Assembly (NCBI GenBank): GCA_036583965.1 | Contig: JAZBQD010000014.1 | Coordinates: 66,370,395 to 66,434,394 of the forward strand | Reading direction: 5' to 3' | DNA from: Prunella strophiata | Taxonomy: Eukaryota > Chordata > Aves > Passeriformes > Prunellidae | Length of the DNA stretch: 64,000 nucleotides | Shown here: one piece after another, positions 50,120 to 62,451 of the stretch | Layout of the letters: the number at the start of each line of letters is the position of its first letter | Position numbering within the stretch: position 1 is the stretch's first letter | Notes under the pieces: generated by a model | What the model was told of the DNA's origin: nothing | Seen by the model: only the letters and a program-made list of their open reading frames with translations | The model's database searches: none | Position numbers and translations under genes: made by a program

Positions 50120-50840
50120 AGAGGGATTCAGATGGGCAGAACTGGCCAACATGAACCCTATGAAATTTAACAAGGATAGATGCAAAGTCCTGCACCTGGG
50201 GAGGAATAATCCCCTCCAGTAACACAGCAGGGGATGGGTGGGGCTGGGGAGAAGCTTTGCTGAAAAGGACCTGGTGGGAGGTGACCATGAGCCAGCAGCA
50301 TGCATTGGCAGCAAAGACACCAAACAGCATTCCAGACTGGAAGAGGAGCCAGGAGATCCAGGTTTCCTCTTTACTCAGTGCTTGTTGGATCACATCTGAA
50401 TACTGCATGCAGATTTGGGCTCCTCATTTCAAGGAGAACATTGATCAGGTGGAGGGAGCTCAGTGGAAGGTCAGCAAGTTGGTCAGGGGCTCCAGCACTC
50501 ATCCTGTAATGAGCTGGGCTTGTTCAGGCTGGAGAAGACACAGCTCCAGGTGAACCTAAAGGAGCCTCCCAGGGCTCAAAAGGAGGTCACCCACTAGACA
50601 GAGCAATAGCACATGGAGGGAAGATGAGAAGTACATTGAAACAAGGGAGGTTCTGCTCAGATAGAATTCAAAATATTTCTACTGTGAGGGTTGTCAAGCA
50701 CTGGAACAGATTACCCAGATTGCTCCATCCATGTCCTTGGAGGTTTTTAAGATTTTTTTGGATCAACCTGATCTCACATGAGCAGGGAGTTGGGCCACAG
50801 ATGTCCTGACTGACCTTCCAACCTCAATTATTCCATAGGA
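50120..50840 (+). mobile_element. CR1 LINE fragment
   Basis: GATGCAAAGTCCTGCACCTG, GAGGTGACCATGAGCCAGCA, CACATCTGAATACTGCATGC and GGGCTTGTTCAGGCTGGAGA appear in CR1 order. The 3' end reads TCAAGCACTGGAACAGATTA, TCCTTGGAGGTTTTTAAGAT and CTGACCTTCCAACCTCAATT. Non-coding remnant. Confidence 0.93.
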
Positions 50841-52019
50841 ATTAGAGCAGCGTAGGAGAAAAGTGGAGAAAGTCAGCTCACACTAAGGCAGAATAAAAGA
50901 AGGCTGAAGAATGAAGATGTGCTGAAAACTGAACAGTAGAACCAGTTTCTGTTCTTGGCTCTGCTTACAGAAACAGAGGTTGACATTGAATATGCCACTT
51001 AACTCTCATCTGTGGTTTTGGTTCTAGGCTGCCACAACTACACTGTGTGGGTGAGGTTTCTAGGGCCCAATCTATATCTAACAAAAGAAGTTCTGACCAA
51101 TAAAGTCACAGTAGAATAATGTAAAGAAAGGATGTAAAGAAATCATACAAAGAGAGTAAAGGCCATAAAAACAAACAAACATAAAAAAGTATTTCTAGCA
51201 GCTCCTCAGTCAGTGACAGAAAAAAAAAAAATAAGAGTTTATGAGAGAATTATAAAGACAAAAGAAATATTAAACCCAAAGTAGAAATCTCTAATTTTAG
51301 CCAGCTGAATTTAAAGTCTTTGTTTAGTACACAAAATCTCTTGGGTAAACAAAATATGCCTTTGTCCCTTGCTTAGTCCAAGAGGGATAATAAAGCTAAG
51401 AGACAACACTGGCTTTAAGGATAATCAGATTAAGGCTGCATTCTCTGTTTTCTTTCTAATCTTTAGTTGCAATAACCAATGATGTTTGGAACTGTGTCTT
51501 GAAAACTGTATCTAAACATGAGGAACACCTGCTGGCCTGAAAGACTAAAGGTATTGGACAAAGTTTTGTTGTGTTGGACAAAGTCTGTGCAAAGCTTCTG
51601 GCTTTGGTTTATATTATCTTAGTTTTGTGGTGGTTCTCCCTTAAACAGAGACTGGCACCCAGCTGTAGGAGGCTCTTACATATTTGGGAGTGTGGACCAC
51701 TGACCTGGAGTTAGGAGGAGATTCTGCACAGATCTGATCTTATATATTTAAGGTCAATCAATTAAGGTGTGTTATCTTTATGTAGCACTAACCCAAGTGG
51801 TTGTTTTGAAGAGATGGAGGCCACAGAGTTTCCCCCTGAACACACAAATGAAATGTCTTATGGAAAAGGGGAATGGTTAAAATATAGTAATGCTGGAGTT
51901 TATGAAATGAGGATTATAAACACAGTGTGGGGGAGAAGTGGGCAAGTCAATCATGGTGCCTGTGTGACATTGCTCTCAGGAATTTGCAGTGGTGGTTCTG
52001 GCTGAAATGAGCTCATCCT

Positions 52020-52210
52020 ACGGGCTCTGACTGCAGAAGGTACATTTTAAAGGGGGAGAATAATTAAGCAATGACAGAGGCATCATCATTATTAGATAAT
52101 CACAACCCAGGGGCATTAGCAAACGTTGAGTGTCTCTAATCCCATGGGGTCCAATTATTCTGTGATAATAACCACACCTCCAAGTTTTAATTTATTCTTG
52201 TGGAGAATCT
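52020..52210. other. Possible intronic conserved non-coding element
   Basis: Repeat-free sequence with clustered homeodomain-like cores (AATAATTAAGCAATG, TTATTAGATAATC, CCAATTATT) and a GATAATAACC segment. An enhancer-like composition only; no proof. Confidence 0.25.
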
Positions 52211-54336
52211 GGAGGGGGAGGGGGAGAATTGGGGGCATTTTAATATTTTTGCTAAAAGAAGATGCAGTTGGCCTTTCACTAGGGCTCATCAGTATTCTGA
52301 TCTAACTAGCATGTGTGATTGGCATTAAATTGTCTGCCCTTTACTGTGATCTCCAGCCAATCTGAGTATCTACCCTTGCACAAACTGGTGGCCTCCCTGC
52401 TGCTAACAGTACCAGCAGGCCCTAGGTTCTATTTCTCAGGGCAGATTTTGGCAAAGGTGAGGCAGATTTTCCTGGTTTGGAGAGGTGTATTTTCCATAAG
52501 GTCCTCTGACAAACACATTGCCATTGGTATGGAGAACGAAGTAAAAACTTGCACATTTTCTGGAATCTCAAAAGTGCTGTCTGACATGTCAAAAAGGAAA
52601 ATTCTAGGAAGTTTAAGTGCTCTGCTTGTGCTTGGATAGGATGAAATTAAAGTGACAGATGCACTCCAGGGAAAGAGCACCAGAAAAGCAAGAGAGCAAG
52701 AAAGAGTCAGGGGAAACAAGAATGACAATATAGAAAGACATACACCAATATCACAGCCTTTCTCCAGTAAGTCAGTGCCCCTCTGCTTCTTCATTACTCA
52801 CAGGTGAACTGTGCCCATGAAAGATTGTCCATTTCTTCTCAAGGAACAGGGAAAGAGAAGCAGCAGTGAGCAAAGGAGGAAGGGAGAACGCCATGCACTC
52901 AACATCTGGTCTCTTTTTGTATCTGTGTGCATGCATGTGCAAATGAGAGAAAGCATGACAGAGAGGGAGAGGAGAGGAAGGAGTCTTTCCCCATGGTGAT
53001 CCTTCTGGTTCTGGCTTTCTGAAAACAGGATTATATTTTATACAGTCCTTTCTGAACATTGACTTTTACAAGAATAAAAAAACCCAGAAAACATGAAACA
53101 ATTCATTAAAATTCTTTGCAAATTCAAAGCCAAGGCCTTCAACAATAGAAGAATAACTTCAGGCTCATAAATCCATACTGTTCAGCATTGCATGGGTTTT
53201 TGAGAGCTAAGAAACCTTGGGATAAGGAAAATCAGGGACACTCATTTTAATCACTTGTTTATGTTAACACCTAACTTGACATTTATGATTGTAATGAAAT
53301 TACAGTGTCTACATCATGGACCTTCCACAGCAGTGCAAAGAATGAGGAGAAAACAGCATGCAAAGGTACTACAGGTATGGCAGACAAACTTATTAGTTGG
53401 TTATTTTTGTAGTTTTCTAGTCCTCTGTTCCATAATTTTCCTCCAAATCTATCTATCTAGCAGAAGGTATATTAAAAAAACAAGGGTTTATTGATTGGGC
53501 ATGTCTTTGTGAATCTAGGCTGGTTTTGTGCATCTGGGTGTTTAAGGGCACATTTTCCTATGAGATTTTGAAGACAAAGAGACAGAGAGTAAAAAGCAAG
53601 TCAATATTCTGGGCCAATTCCATGCTGATGCTTCTGTTTTGTTGAAATGCATTTCTGAGTGAAGACATCCACCTCTAGCATACACTACAAGTTGTACCTC
53701 AGTACTGTGCCTGCAACATGCTGTGCATTCTCCCCAGCACGCCACAGTGACAAGTCACCTTTGGTTTTGGGTGGGAAGTACTTGAGAGTGGCTCAGGAGC
53801 AGAATAACCATGCACAGGGAACTGGCTTGAGTTCAGCTTCATAGCTGACCCTCATCTATCTCCAGCTGTAACTCTAAATGAAATCAAACCAAATTGAATC
53901 ACCACAATATGAGGAAAACAAAGAAGAATTGCTGAGCACTTAGGACTCTGTTTAACTCAGTGGGGCCAAGGGCTGTGGCTGGGCTCGTTGAAGCACCACT
54001 GAGTTCACATCAAAGCCATTTCTACAGGGAACCTCCAGCTGTGCTCTCATGTTTATTACAGCTATCTCACACAATTTGGAGCAGGCTATTGTTCTGAGAT
54101 GCATGCCCTGATGCTGAAATGACCTCCATGTGGAGCTGCTTTAGAATACAGCCACTTATAAATCACTTTCCAAAGAATTTCTGATCTAAAATCAAGAAGG
54201 CTTTACTGAGGGCAGGATCTCCTGCCTGGAGTACAGGTTCCTTCACATGGCCCCTGGTGTGCCTGCAACATCTTTGACACACTTTCAGCACTGAGCATTA
54301 ACAAACAACATGCAGTAGCATTTCTCCATTTACAAA

Positions 54337-54341
54337 AAAAG

Positions 54342-54377
<36 letters not shown>

Positions 54378-54392
54378 AGGAAAAAAAAAAAA
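54337..54392. repeat. Long poly-A tract with few interruptions
   Basis: About 55 nt of A with isolated G bases, then an AAGAAAGAAG end. Adjacent sequence shows no recognisable retroelement body, so it may be simple expansion. Confidence 0.85.
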
Positions 54393-57300
54393 GAAAGAAG
54401 AATGTCAGAGGAGTCCAAGGCTATCATTCAAGGTAAGCAGTGGTTTTGTTCTACAAGTGCTTACCACATGCATATATGCCAATTCAAATTCTTGTACATG
54501 GGAGAGGATGGCCTGATTCATCTTCTTTTTCACCTCTCTCATATATCTGTGTTAAGATCAGGTAAACAGTCCTTGGGTGTTTGTCTTTCCATTGCAATAA
54601 GATGTTTTCAAAAGACTTTTTTCCTTCAGACACTTAAGAGTCCTATCCATGGTATTTTAGAATAGAAATGAGCTGAACTATATGTTAAAAATCTGAGTTT
54701 GCAGTTAAAGGAGTTATGAATCCTGAAGGTGCATGCAATTATTTCCATGGCAGATGGGATTCTAAGTGGGGTGTGCAAGCACAACCTTATTGCAATAGCA
54801 CACCCACAAAATGCAGTTGTTCACCCCTGGGAGCTGCAGAACTTGAGAATTATCTTGCCTCATGTAAAATTACTCAGCCAGGTCCTTTGCAGACCATTTG
54901 TAAAGTCATACTGAGTTCACTGTGACACTGGTTCTTTTCATCCACATTACACATTTTTGTTCTACAAACAGCAAAGGCAGTTCAGGGTTTACTTCACTTG
55001 GTTTTAAACTCATGCAGTTGTTGGAGATATTTTTGTTTGGCCATTGCATAAAATAATTCAGTAGCCCCATATCCAAGCAACTAGTTCTTCTAAAAAAATG
55101 TTTAAACAATTAAGATATTAATAACAATAAAAACTGAATAAAATTAAGATTTTAATTTTTTTTTTTTTACCATTAATTATAATTTTTCTGCCTTGGGTAA
55201 ACAGACCAGGAGTATCCATGGACACAAGCACAATCCAGTAGGATTGAAGGAACAGTGTTGGCAGCAGTTGAAAGCTCCTTCAAATGCATGAGTTTTTCTA
55301 AGATTTACATTATTTCCTGGGTATTATGAACTGCAGCATTTTCTGGGCTTGTAACTTCTTGTAAGATATATTACATATAAGCTCACATATCTACCTGTGT
55401 AGGCAAGCTGATACTATCATCTTTAGTAGAAAGCAACCCTGAATGAACTTCAAATAGTGCTTCCAACAGAAAGAAGAAAAGCTTTTTTTTTTTTTTTTTA
55501 CAAACTGGGATTCTTGTAGCTTGAAATAGAGATTAAGAGTGGGGTAGAGAGACACTTACAAAATATAATGTATTATATGTGTTATTTGTATACTGCAAGC
55601 AAAGTAAATCCTGAAATGTGCTAAGGCAATGGATTTAATACTTTAGGAAGATGATAATGTAATAATGTTTAAAAAACAAACATGTCTCCTGTTGAATTAG
55701 ATCCTACTAATCCATGGTTTAGTACTGTATGCTGCTTCCTGAAAGAAAAAAAAAAAAACAAACCTAAAAATATTAACTAGCACAATGCTGAAAATGTTGA
55801 CTGAAAATGTGCACATGTTTCTGTCCTGTGGTATTAATGGAATGCTGAGGAAACAGCTGGAGATTTCTGTGCCAAAAATTCATAAGTTGATAATGTTGAT
55901 TCTAAAATAGATAAGGAGCTTTGCCAAAATGACCCCTACAGTTGCCAGGCAGCCTCACACTGCTTCAGAAAGCAGCTCTGCCCACCCTGAGCCCATTCAG
56001 TGCCTGAACATCCCTGAGACCCTTCAGGCTGCACTGATGCTCAGAAACCCTTCTGAGAGGAGAATGTACAAAGACCTGCTGCATTTTAAGGGACAGATAT
56101 GCAAACATCCCAGTGAACTGATGGCCTGTCTGCTGCCATCAGCACCCTTCAGGTTATCACTGGCTCATTCTTCCAATGAGGACACCAGGGAGAGACAGTG
56201 CTGTTCCAGGGGGGCTCCATATGAATCCAGCACCTCTCCTTTTACTGTACTGGGACTCTGGGAGATTCTTAGTCACAATTCCCACTCTTTTCTTCTTTAG
56301 TCATTTAAGACATACTGAAGCATTATTAAAAATACAAATATAGGTCAAAAATACATGCCCAGTTTCCTATTTTTGACTCCAACTTGTGCTTGCATGCCTG
56401 CTTAAGAGTGGCCTAATAATCAGATGGGCTTAGTACCAATAATCTCCAAGAAGCAGCATAATCTCTGGGCACTAAAAGCAGTCAAAATCAATTCACTGAT
56501 TGAGGAGCCCAACCACAGAGTCAGAAATCTAACACCATGGGTGTAAGACCAGCTGACACACAACAATTCAGAAATATACTCATCCTGCCACAGATCTCCT
56601 TGAACTATGCAGTCCAGTAACAGGCAGTGGGATGTGGGCATGCTAAGGCAAGGTTTTCTTCCATAGCTTCCTTGAAAACATATTACTTTAAAATATTGGT
56701 GCTGAGATCATAGTTAAGGCATTGAGATGCTCTGTCCTCCAAGCACTAAGGTAACAATGATTTAAATACAAAATTTAAAATCATATGCCTGGGTTAAGTG
56801 TGTGTACTGCACATACACTGTATTTCAAAGCCTTTATTTAAGCTGTCTTACATTTATCAACTGTATCTTTATCCTGAAAATAATGAAAATTATACTAGGG
56901 AAGTGTTCTACATTCTGCAAAACTAATAAAGCTTATTTTAAATGATTTTACAATAATGGAACATGCATTAATTCCACATGAAATGGCACAAAAATAATCA
57001 ATTTGTACTACAGCACAAGTGCCATTCTGAATGTTAAACCAATCTTTTCCAACATGAAACATCCACTTCAATTCAGTCTTTAGCAAACTGTCAGACCTTC
57101 CTACACACCTACTGGTAGGGTTATTTTTGAATCATCCTGGAAGCAAATCACAACCATCTCAGTGGGTGTACTGGCCTCTAACAAAATGTCATGGTGGCAG
57201 CCTTGCGCCACTGATCGGAGAAAAACGTACTGAAGTGAACAAAAAGCAAATCTCCTAAGAATGGTTATTTGAACATTCTTCACTGCTTCTCAGCTGAAGC

Positions 57301-58094
57301 ATCTTGTATATTCTGTAAAATCTCTACCATTTCAACAATTGTGCTCACAACACGAACACCTTCAACTAACAAAGACAATCTTCATACTAGATTAGGGGGT
57401 AGAGAAAATAATGAGCTACGGATGATAGCTGTAAGTTATAATTCTCTGCTTTGACCAGAGGGAGAGAATAAATTAATTCTTACAGGAAAGGTAGTGTAAT
57501 TTTTTTTTCTTTTTCAGTTTATTCTATACTTCACAGTCTTCCTTTTTTGGGGGACTGTTATTCTTCAATGTCAGCATCTGTCTGAAAATGAGTATTTTTA
57601 GACCTTTGTGCTTAGGAGAATTTTTTTTTTTTTTCAGTGTAAGAGTTAATGGCTGAATACTGACATAATATGACAAAAGCTGTGCTGGATTTTAAGAGAT
57701 CATTAAAGGAAAAAAGTATCACTGTCTCACTTTCTACCCTATCAGTAATTTTTCCCCCAAATATTTCCTCTTACATTTACACAGCAGATAAACCTAAAGA
57801 GTTTTTTACTGAAGCATGAATAGCTAGTTCAGCTGTGTGAATAAATAATAGTTTAGAGAATCAAATAATCATGAAAATGTCATGGAAAAAGAAGGCTCCT
57901 AGGTCTGAAACTGAATTAGCTTCTGGTTTAGCAATTCTATCCCCCCACAGCTCAGAAATTATATTGTGTATGTTCATGCAGATAAATTTGGATATATAAT
58001 TAGATGTTTTGTCTCTTCATTTACACATAGTAGGGCTTTCCTACTGGTTACTGAAACAAACATTTATGTGTAATTTTGAAGATACAAAATTGAA

Positions 58095-58190
58095 ATGATC
58101 TCACAGAGGCTGTGGAATCTCCATCCTTGGAGATACTCAGACCTTGACTGGACATGGCTTTCACCAACCTGCTCTGAGAGGTCCAAATTT
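58095..58190 (+). mobile_element. Short CR1 LINE 3' fragment
   Basis: GAGGCTGTGGAATCTCCATC, CTTGGAGATACTCAGACCTT, GACTGGACATGGCTTTCACC and AACCTGCTCTGAGAGGTCC follow the CR1 3' region. Confidence 0.85.
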
Positions 58191-58680
58191 TACAGTGCTG
58201 TGTTAGCCTTGTACCACCCAGGACAGCCAGAATACACATGATTACCCTTGGGAAAATTAGGGTAGTGGGTCAACTGAGGGAAATAAAATGTCAGACAGTG
58301 TTAGAGACAGATACTTTGATTCTGAGCTTATATGCCCCTCCTTCACATCCACCTCCAGGCATTGCCACCACCCCCTGAATGAGCCCTGGAATAGCAGCCT
58401 CCCTGTGAGCTCTTTGCTCGATGATCTGTTTACAGGATGTGTCAAGGACAGTCTCTGGAGGAGAGAATAAGGTTCCTGACACTCAGCTGGGATTCATCCT
58501 GTCCAAATTGGGATATTTACAGTGTGGATACCTAGAGTTGAGGTAGTCCCTGCAAAATCCCTTCCCAGTTAACAAGAAATGCAAACTTCCAGGTCCCCAC
58601 CCAAAGGGAGCTGAGACAAACTGGATAAGGCAAAGTTGGAGTCAGGCAAAAGCTGAACCCCAGCCCAAATCCTTTTGTTG

Positions 58681-58745
58681 TGAAATACTACAGGTACCTG
58701 CCTTTAAAACTAGTATGAAATGGTACTGGTACCTGTCTTTGAAAC
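58681..58745. repeat. Two-copy 35-nt tandem duplication
   Basis: Copies start at 58,681 and 58,716 with TGAAATxxTACxGGTACCTG followed by xCTTTxAAAC. Confidence 0.75.
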
Positions 58746-61700
58746 AGAAAAAGTATCCCAAGCAAGTGAAATGAAAATAAAGTGAAGAATTAATTAACTA
58801 AATAGAGGTGATTAAAGTAAATAAAGGAAACAATTATCATATCAAAATAAAAGACAAGAAAGATGATTAAATGAGTCTTCAAAAGACCCATGAGAAACTC
58901 ATGAAAGACATAATATGCCTTTACCTGGTTTTTAGTCTTTCATGATTTCATTTTAATTTTTATTCACTACCATCTGATAATTGCAAGAAACAGTTACTTT
59001 AACCATAGGCAATTTAAACCATTTTAATTTTTTTCCAGGGCCAAGAGACAAAAGAACCTATTTATTGCCTGAGGGGATTTTTACTAAAATGAAAGCTTAA
59101 TCTTTCATGTTTTCTTAAGCAAAGGCTTTTAAAAAATCATTTCTAACAATGCTGTAGGGAGACACTTCCATGGGTATGCAAAATTGAAATTATAAATTTA
59201 CAATTATAAAAAAATTAATAGTTTGGGGGATTGTATTGTCTCTGTTCTTTCTGAATGAATACTCTTTCAAGCTTAAGAGAAAGTATTTAGCACATGGAGG
59301 AGAACGAGTGTCCTTAGACTCTCTTGCGGTCAAAGCTGTTTAGTCAGAATGTATGGGAGAAAGATCATTGGAGTTTAATTTGTTTGGAAAACCTCAAATG
59401 TCAAATGTCCCACTGGCTCCTCACTTCCTGGCCTGTTTTTCTGTGTTGCCAGTGCACTGAAGCTGGCCTGACCACTATCTCCTCTGTACTAGTGTGGTGC
59501 ACTGATGGTTGCTAAATCTTATCGATGTAAAATTAAGCTTCAAGATGAATTTTAACTGGAACAACCATCTTTTGGGGCTCTTATGACACATGTATGGACA
59601 GAAGGACAGAACAAGAGCTCTTGGTCAAAGATTGATTCAGGGGAGATTTTCAGGGGAGATATATCTGGCTAGAAACATGGATATGATTTATGTGGCTGCC
59701 ATGGTTCAAGGCATACTGGAAGTACACACTTATGCTCATCTCCATTCTGTGCAGTATTTTGCCTTTAACAACATCAAGTAAAGGATTAAATATAAGCATC
59801 TACCTTTGCACTGCCACAAATGTGGGCTGTTTTCTCAGTTAAAAAATATTAATTTAATGCATTATCTGGAGAGATGCAAACATTCTTCCTAGGCTTAGCA
59901 CAGACTTTGAAATCAGACAAAATAATTTACACTTATGAAACACAACAAGCTGAAGTGTTCTGTTAAAGGAAAACTAGACAAAAAAAAATACCCTTAAGGC
60001 CTCCAAGCATCCACACATTGAAAGGCAGATTTAAATGTTTTCTGCCAACATATTTCAAGTTTTAGTGGAAACACTTTGAGCTACTATGAAAAGCTTTATC
60101 AAACTAAATTCATTTTCCATGGAGCAGAGAAGAATCATTGAAGATATTATTCAGGTTTACAAAATATGTAATAGGGTGGAGAATGTGGAACCAGATAAGG
60201 AATGGTTAAGTTGAAGAACACTTTAACAAGACTTGATTTTAGGTTGGGTTGTGCAACATAAATAGGTCAGTGGACCTATTAAAAATTTTTCAAGTTGTCT
60301 AATATTAGAAATACCTGTGTACAGGTGCCATCTATAAGACTTTGAAAGGCAACTGGCATTCTGAAGACATTATTTGAAGGGCTAAATGTCCAGAATTTTT
60401 TGAAAATAACCCAAGTTCAATGTGCTAGCCAAAATTAACCTCTTAGGAAAAACCCTTGTTATCTGCTCTACAATACCACCCAGAGCAACTGGAAGCTCCA
60501 GTTACCCCAAAGATATATCTGCCCAGCCCAGTGGAAGCACCTGGCTGCCATGGGCCTCTGCAGACCTGGACATCAGATAAAACAACCTCCCAGGCACTCA
60601 AGGAGCCTCAAGATCACATTAAAAGGGAACAGCAAGTCAGACAGGCTGGATAAGAACACTGTGTTGGAGAGGGAAGGAGAGAAGTGTGGACCTTAAGGTT
60701 GAATCCAAGTTCTGTGGATACATGGCAAAACAAAGTGCACAATGGGAACATTCTGATGCCACTGTGCTGCAGGGCAGCAAAGAAAAAGGGATTTAATTTC
60801 TGCACCACAGTGCAGTGCACTGAGTTGCCCTGGGAACTCTTGTCAGTATGGGTCAAGAGATGTTGTGTGTGTCTTGGGAGGACAAAGCTGCTCAGACATT
60901 TATCAGCTAAACTGCAGAGACATTACAGAGCGTGCATGAAATGCAACATTTCTGCTTCTATAAATGGGTGGCATTTGGACAGGTGTAACATGGAAACACT
61001 GACACTGGGAGAAGCCTTTTGCAAAGTGCTAAGTCCCAGCTCCAGGACAGAAGGAAGAGATTGCTCAGGTTTAAAAAAAACCACATCAGCAAGCCAAAAT
61101 TATTTTCACTCAACCTGCTTCTCAGAGATGTTCCTAATGAATGTTATTTTTAGGTCAAGATGATGCTCATGCCAGAAACAGGAAAATTCTACACAGATTT
61201 AGTACTAGCCAAGCTTCTTTCCATTAAAACTCTGTCCCAAACAAACAATAAAATTGAAATGTAATGGGAGCCCTGGCTAGCACTAAGACCCAACACCACA
61301 CTCAGTCCCAGTTCTATTGTGCAGTGAAGACTGTTTTCCTTACTGATGAGCTCAGTCTGCCATGAATTACTTTTCATGGGGGATAAATACACACTTAAAC
61401 AAGATTAAACACAAATGTTCTTTAGTGGTGTCTAAAATAATATGAATGTTTTTTAGAACAGCAATAAACACACTTCATGATGCAAATAATTACACCCTGC
61501 AGCCTTTATGTAACAATAAGTGGCCAAATTCTCTACTCAGCTACATCACTGTAAACCCAGAGTAACTACACTGAATCAACAACTCTCTCTATGGATTCTG
61601 GAGATGCTGAAGTGTTACCTAAGCCTGAATTTGCCCCAGTTTCTCTCTAGGGTTTTGGAGGCATCAGACATGCATGGCTGGAAATCCACATGGTGGTCAT

Positions 61701-62316
61701 GGAGGCATTTCCACCTCTTATCATGTCCTTTTTGCCCCCATAATGAAGTCAGAATCTGGCTGTGTATTTTTGTGCATCTGATATCACTTCTGTAACTGTG
61801 TACTCAGGACCAGAAGAAAGCTCATCTGAGATCCAGCAAGAGAAAGGAAAAAAAAAAAAAATGGACTTCACAAAAATTCATGAAGGGTAAAGGCAACACT
61901 TGCAGTGTGATGAGAATCAAAGATCAGTATCTTGGGGATTAAAAAGAACTACCTCAGCTGATTTTCCTTTGGATGGGAAGAATTTGGTCATGTTCTGAAT
62001 TCTTTGTGAGAAGTTAATTTTATCTTAAGTTTCCCATGCAATTGTAATTTTCACGCAGAGTTTTTTAAGAGGGGTCTGTTAGGCTTTAATGGCCCCTGAA
62101 ATGAATCTGGAAAGGCAAACATGCCCACATTAGACCACTTGAAAAAGCAGTGACTTGCTCGAAAAGAACAGCAACAAAGATGTGTTCAGCTGTTAAAGGC
62201 TCTTCACAATTTACGTGAGCACGGAACTTATGACACAACATGGAATGAGTGTTTAAACTGCCACCTTGCCCTGCACTGCTGTGTTTGTGTGCTGGAAGCA
62301 GGCACTCTGCTCTTAC

Positions 62317-62451
62317 CAGGACTTGTGAGGGCTCCCAGAGCACCAGTCGTTGTGGAGAGAGGGTTTGCATTGGTGGTGGTAGCTGAGGTCTGGGCGGCGG
62401 CTGCTGCGGCTGCTAAAGTTGCCAAATTCTGTAATTGTAAAGCGTTCATGC
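62317..62451 (-). CDS. CELF2: CELF2 linker exon (poly-alanine segment)
   Basis: The exon is 135 nt (45 codons) and phase 1 at both ends. The acceptor is CCACATAG (AG at 62,452-62,453) and the donor is GTAAGAG (62,316 downward). It reads MNALQLQNLATLAAAAAAAQ, then TSATTTNANPLSTTTGALGA, then LTSP, with a run of seven alanines. This matches the CELF family linker after RRM2. The run of Thr residues (SATTTNANPLSTTTG) differs slightly from the mammalian text I remember (STNANPLSTTSS), which is ordinary linker divergence. It is the most 5' CELF2 exon in the window; RRM1, RRM2 and the first linker exons must lie beyond 64,000. Confidence 0.93.

Larger units (their letters stand above)
44075..62316 (-). 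other. CELF2: CELF2 intron, 18.2 kb
   Basis: Largest complete intron in the window, with GTAAGAG donor and CCTTTCAG acceptor. It holds four CR1 fragments, a MIR-like fragment, a long A tract (54,337-54,392), a 35-nt tandem duplication (58,681-58,745) and possible regulatory DNA near 52,020-52,210. No additional coding exon was recognised; exons on both sides join in phase without one. Confidence 0.88.
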
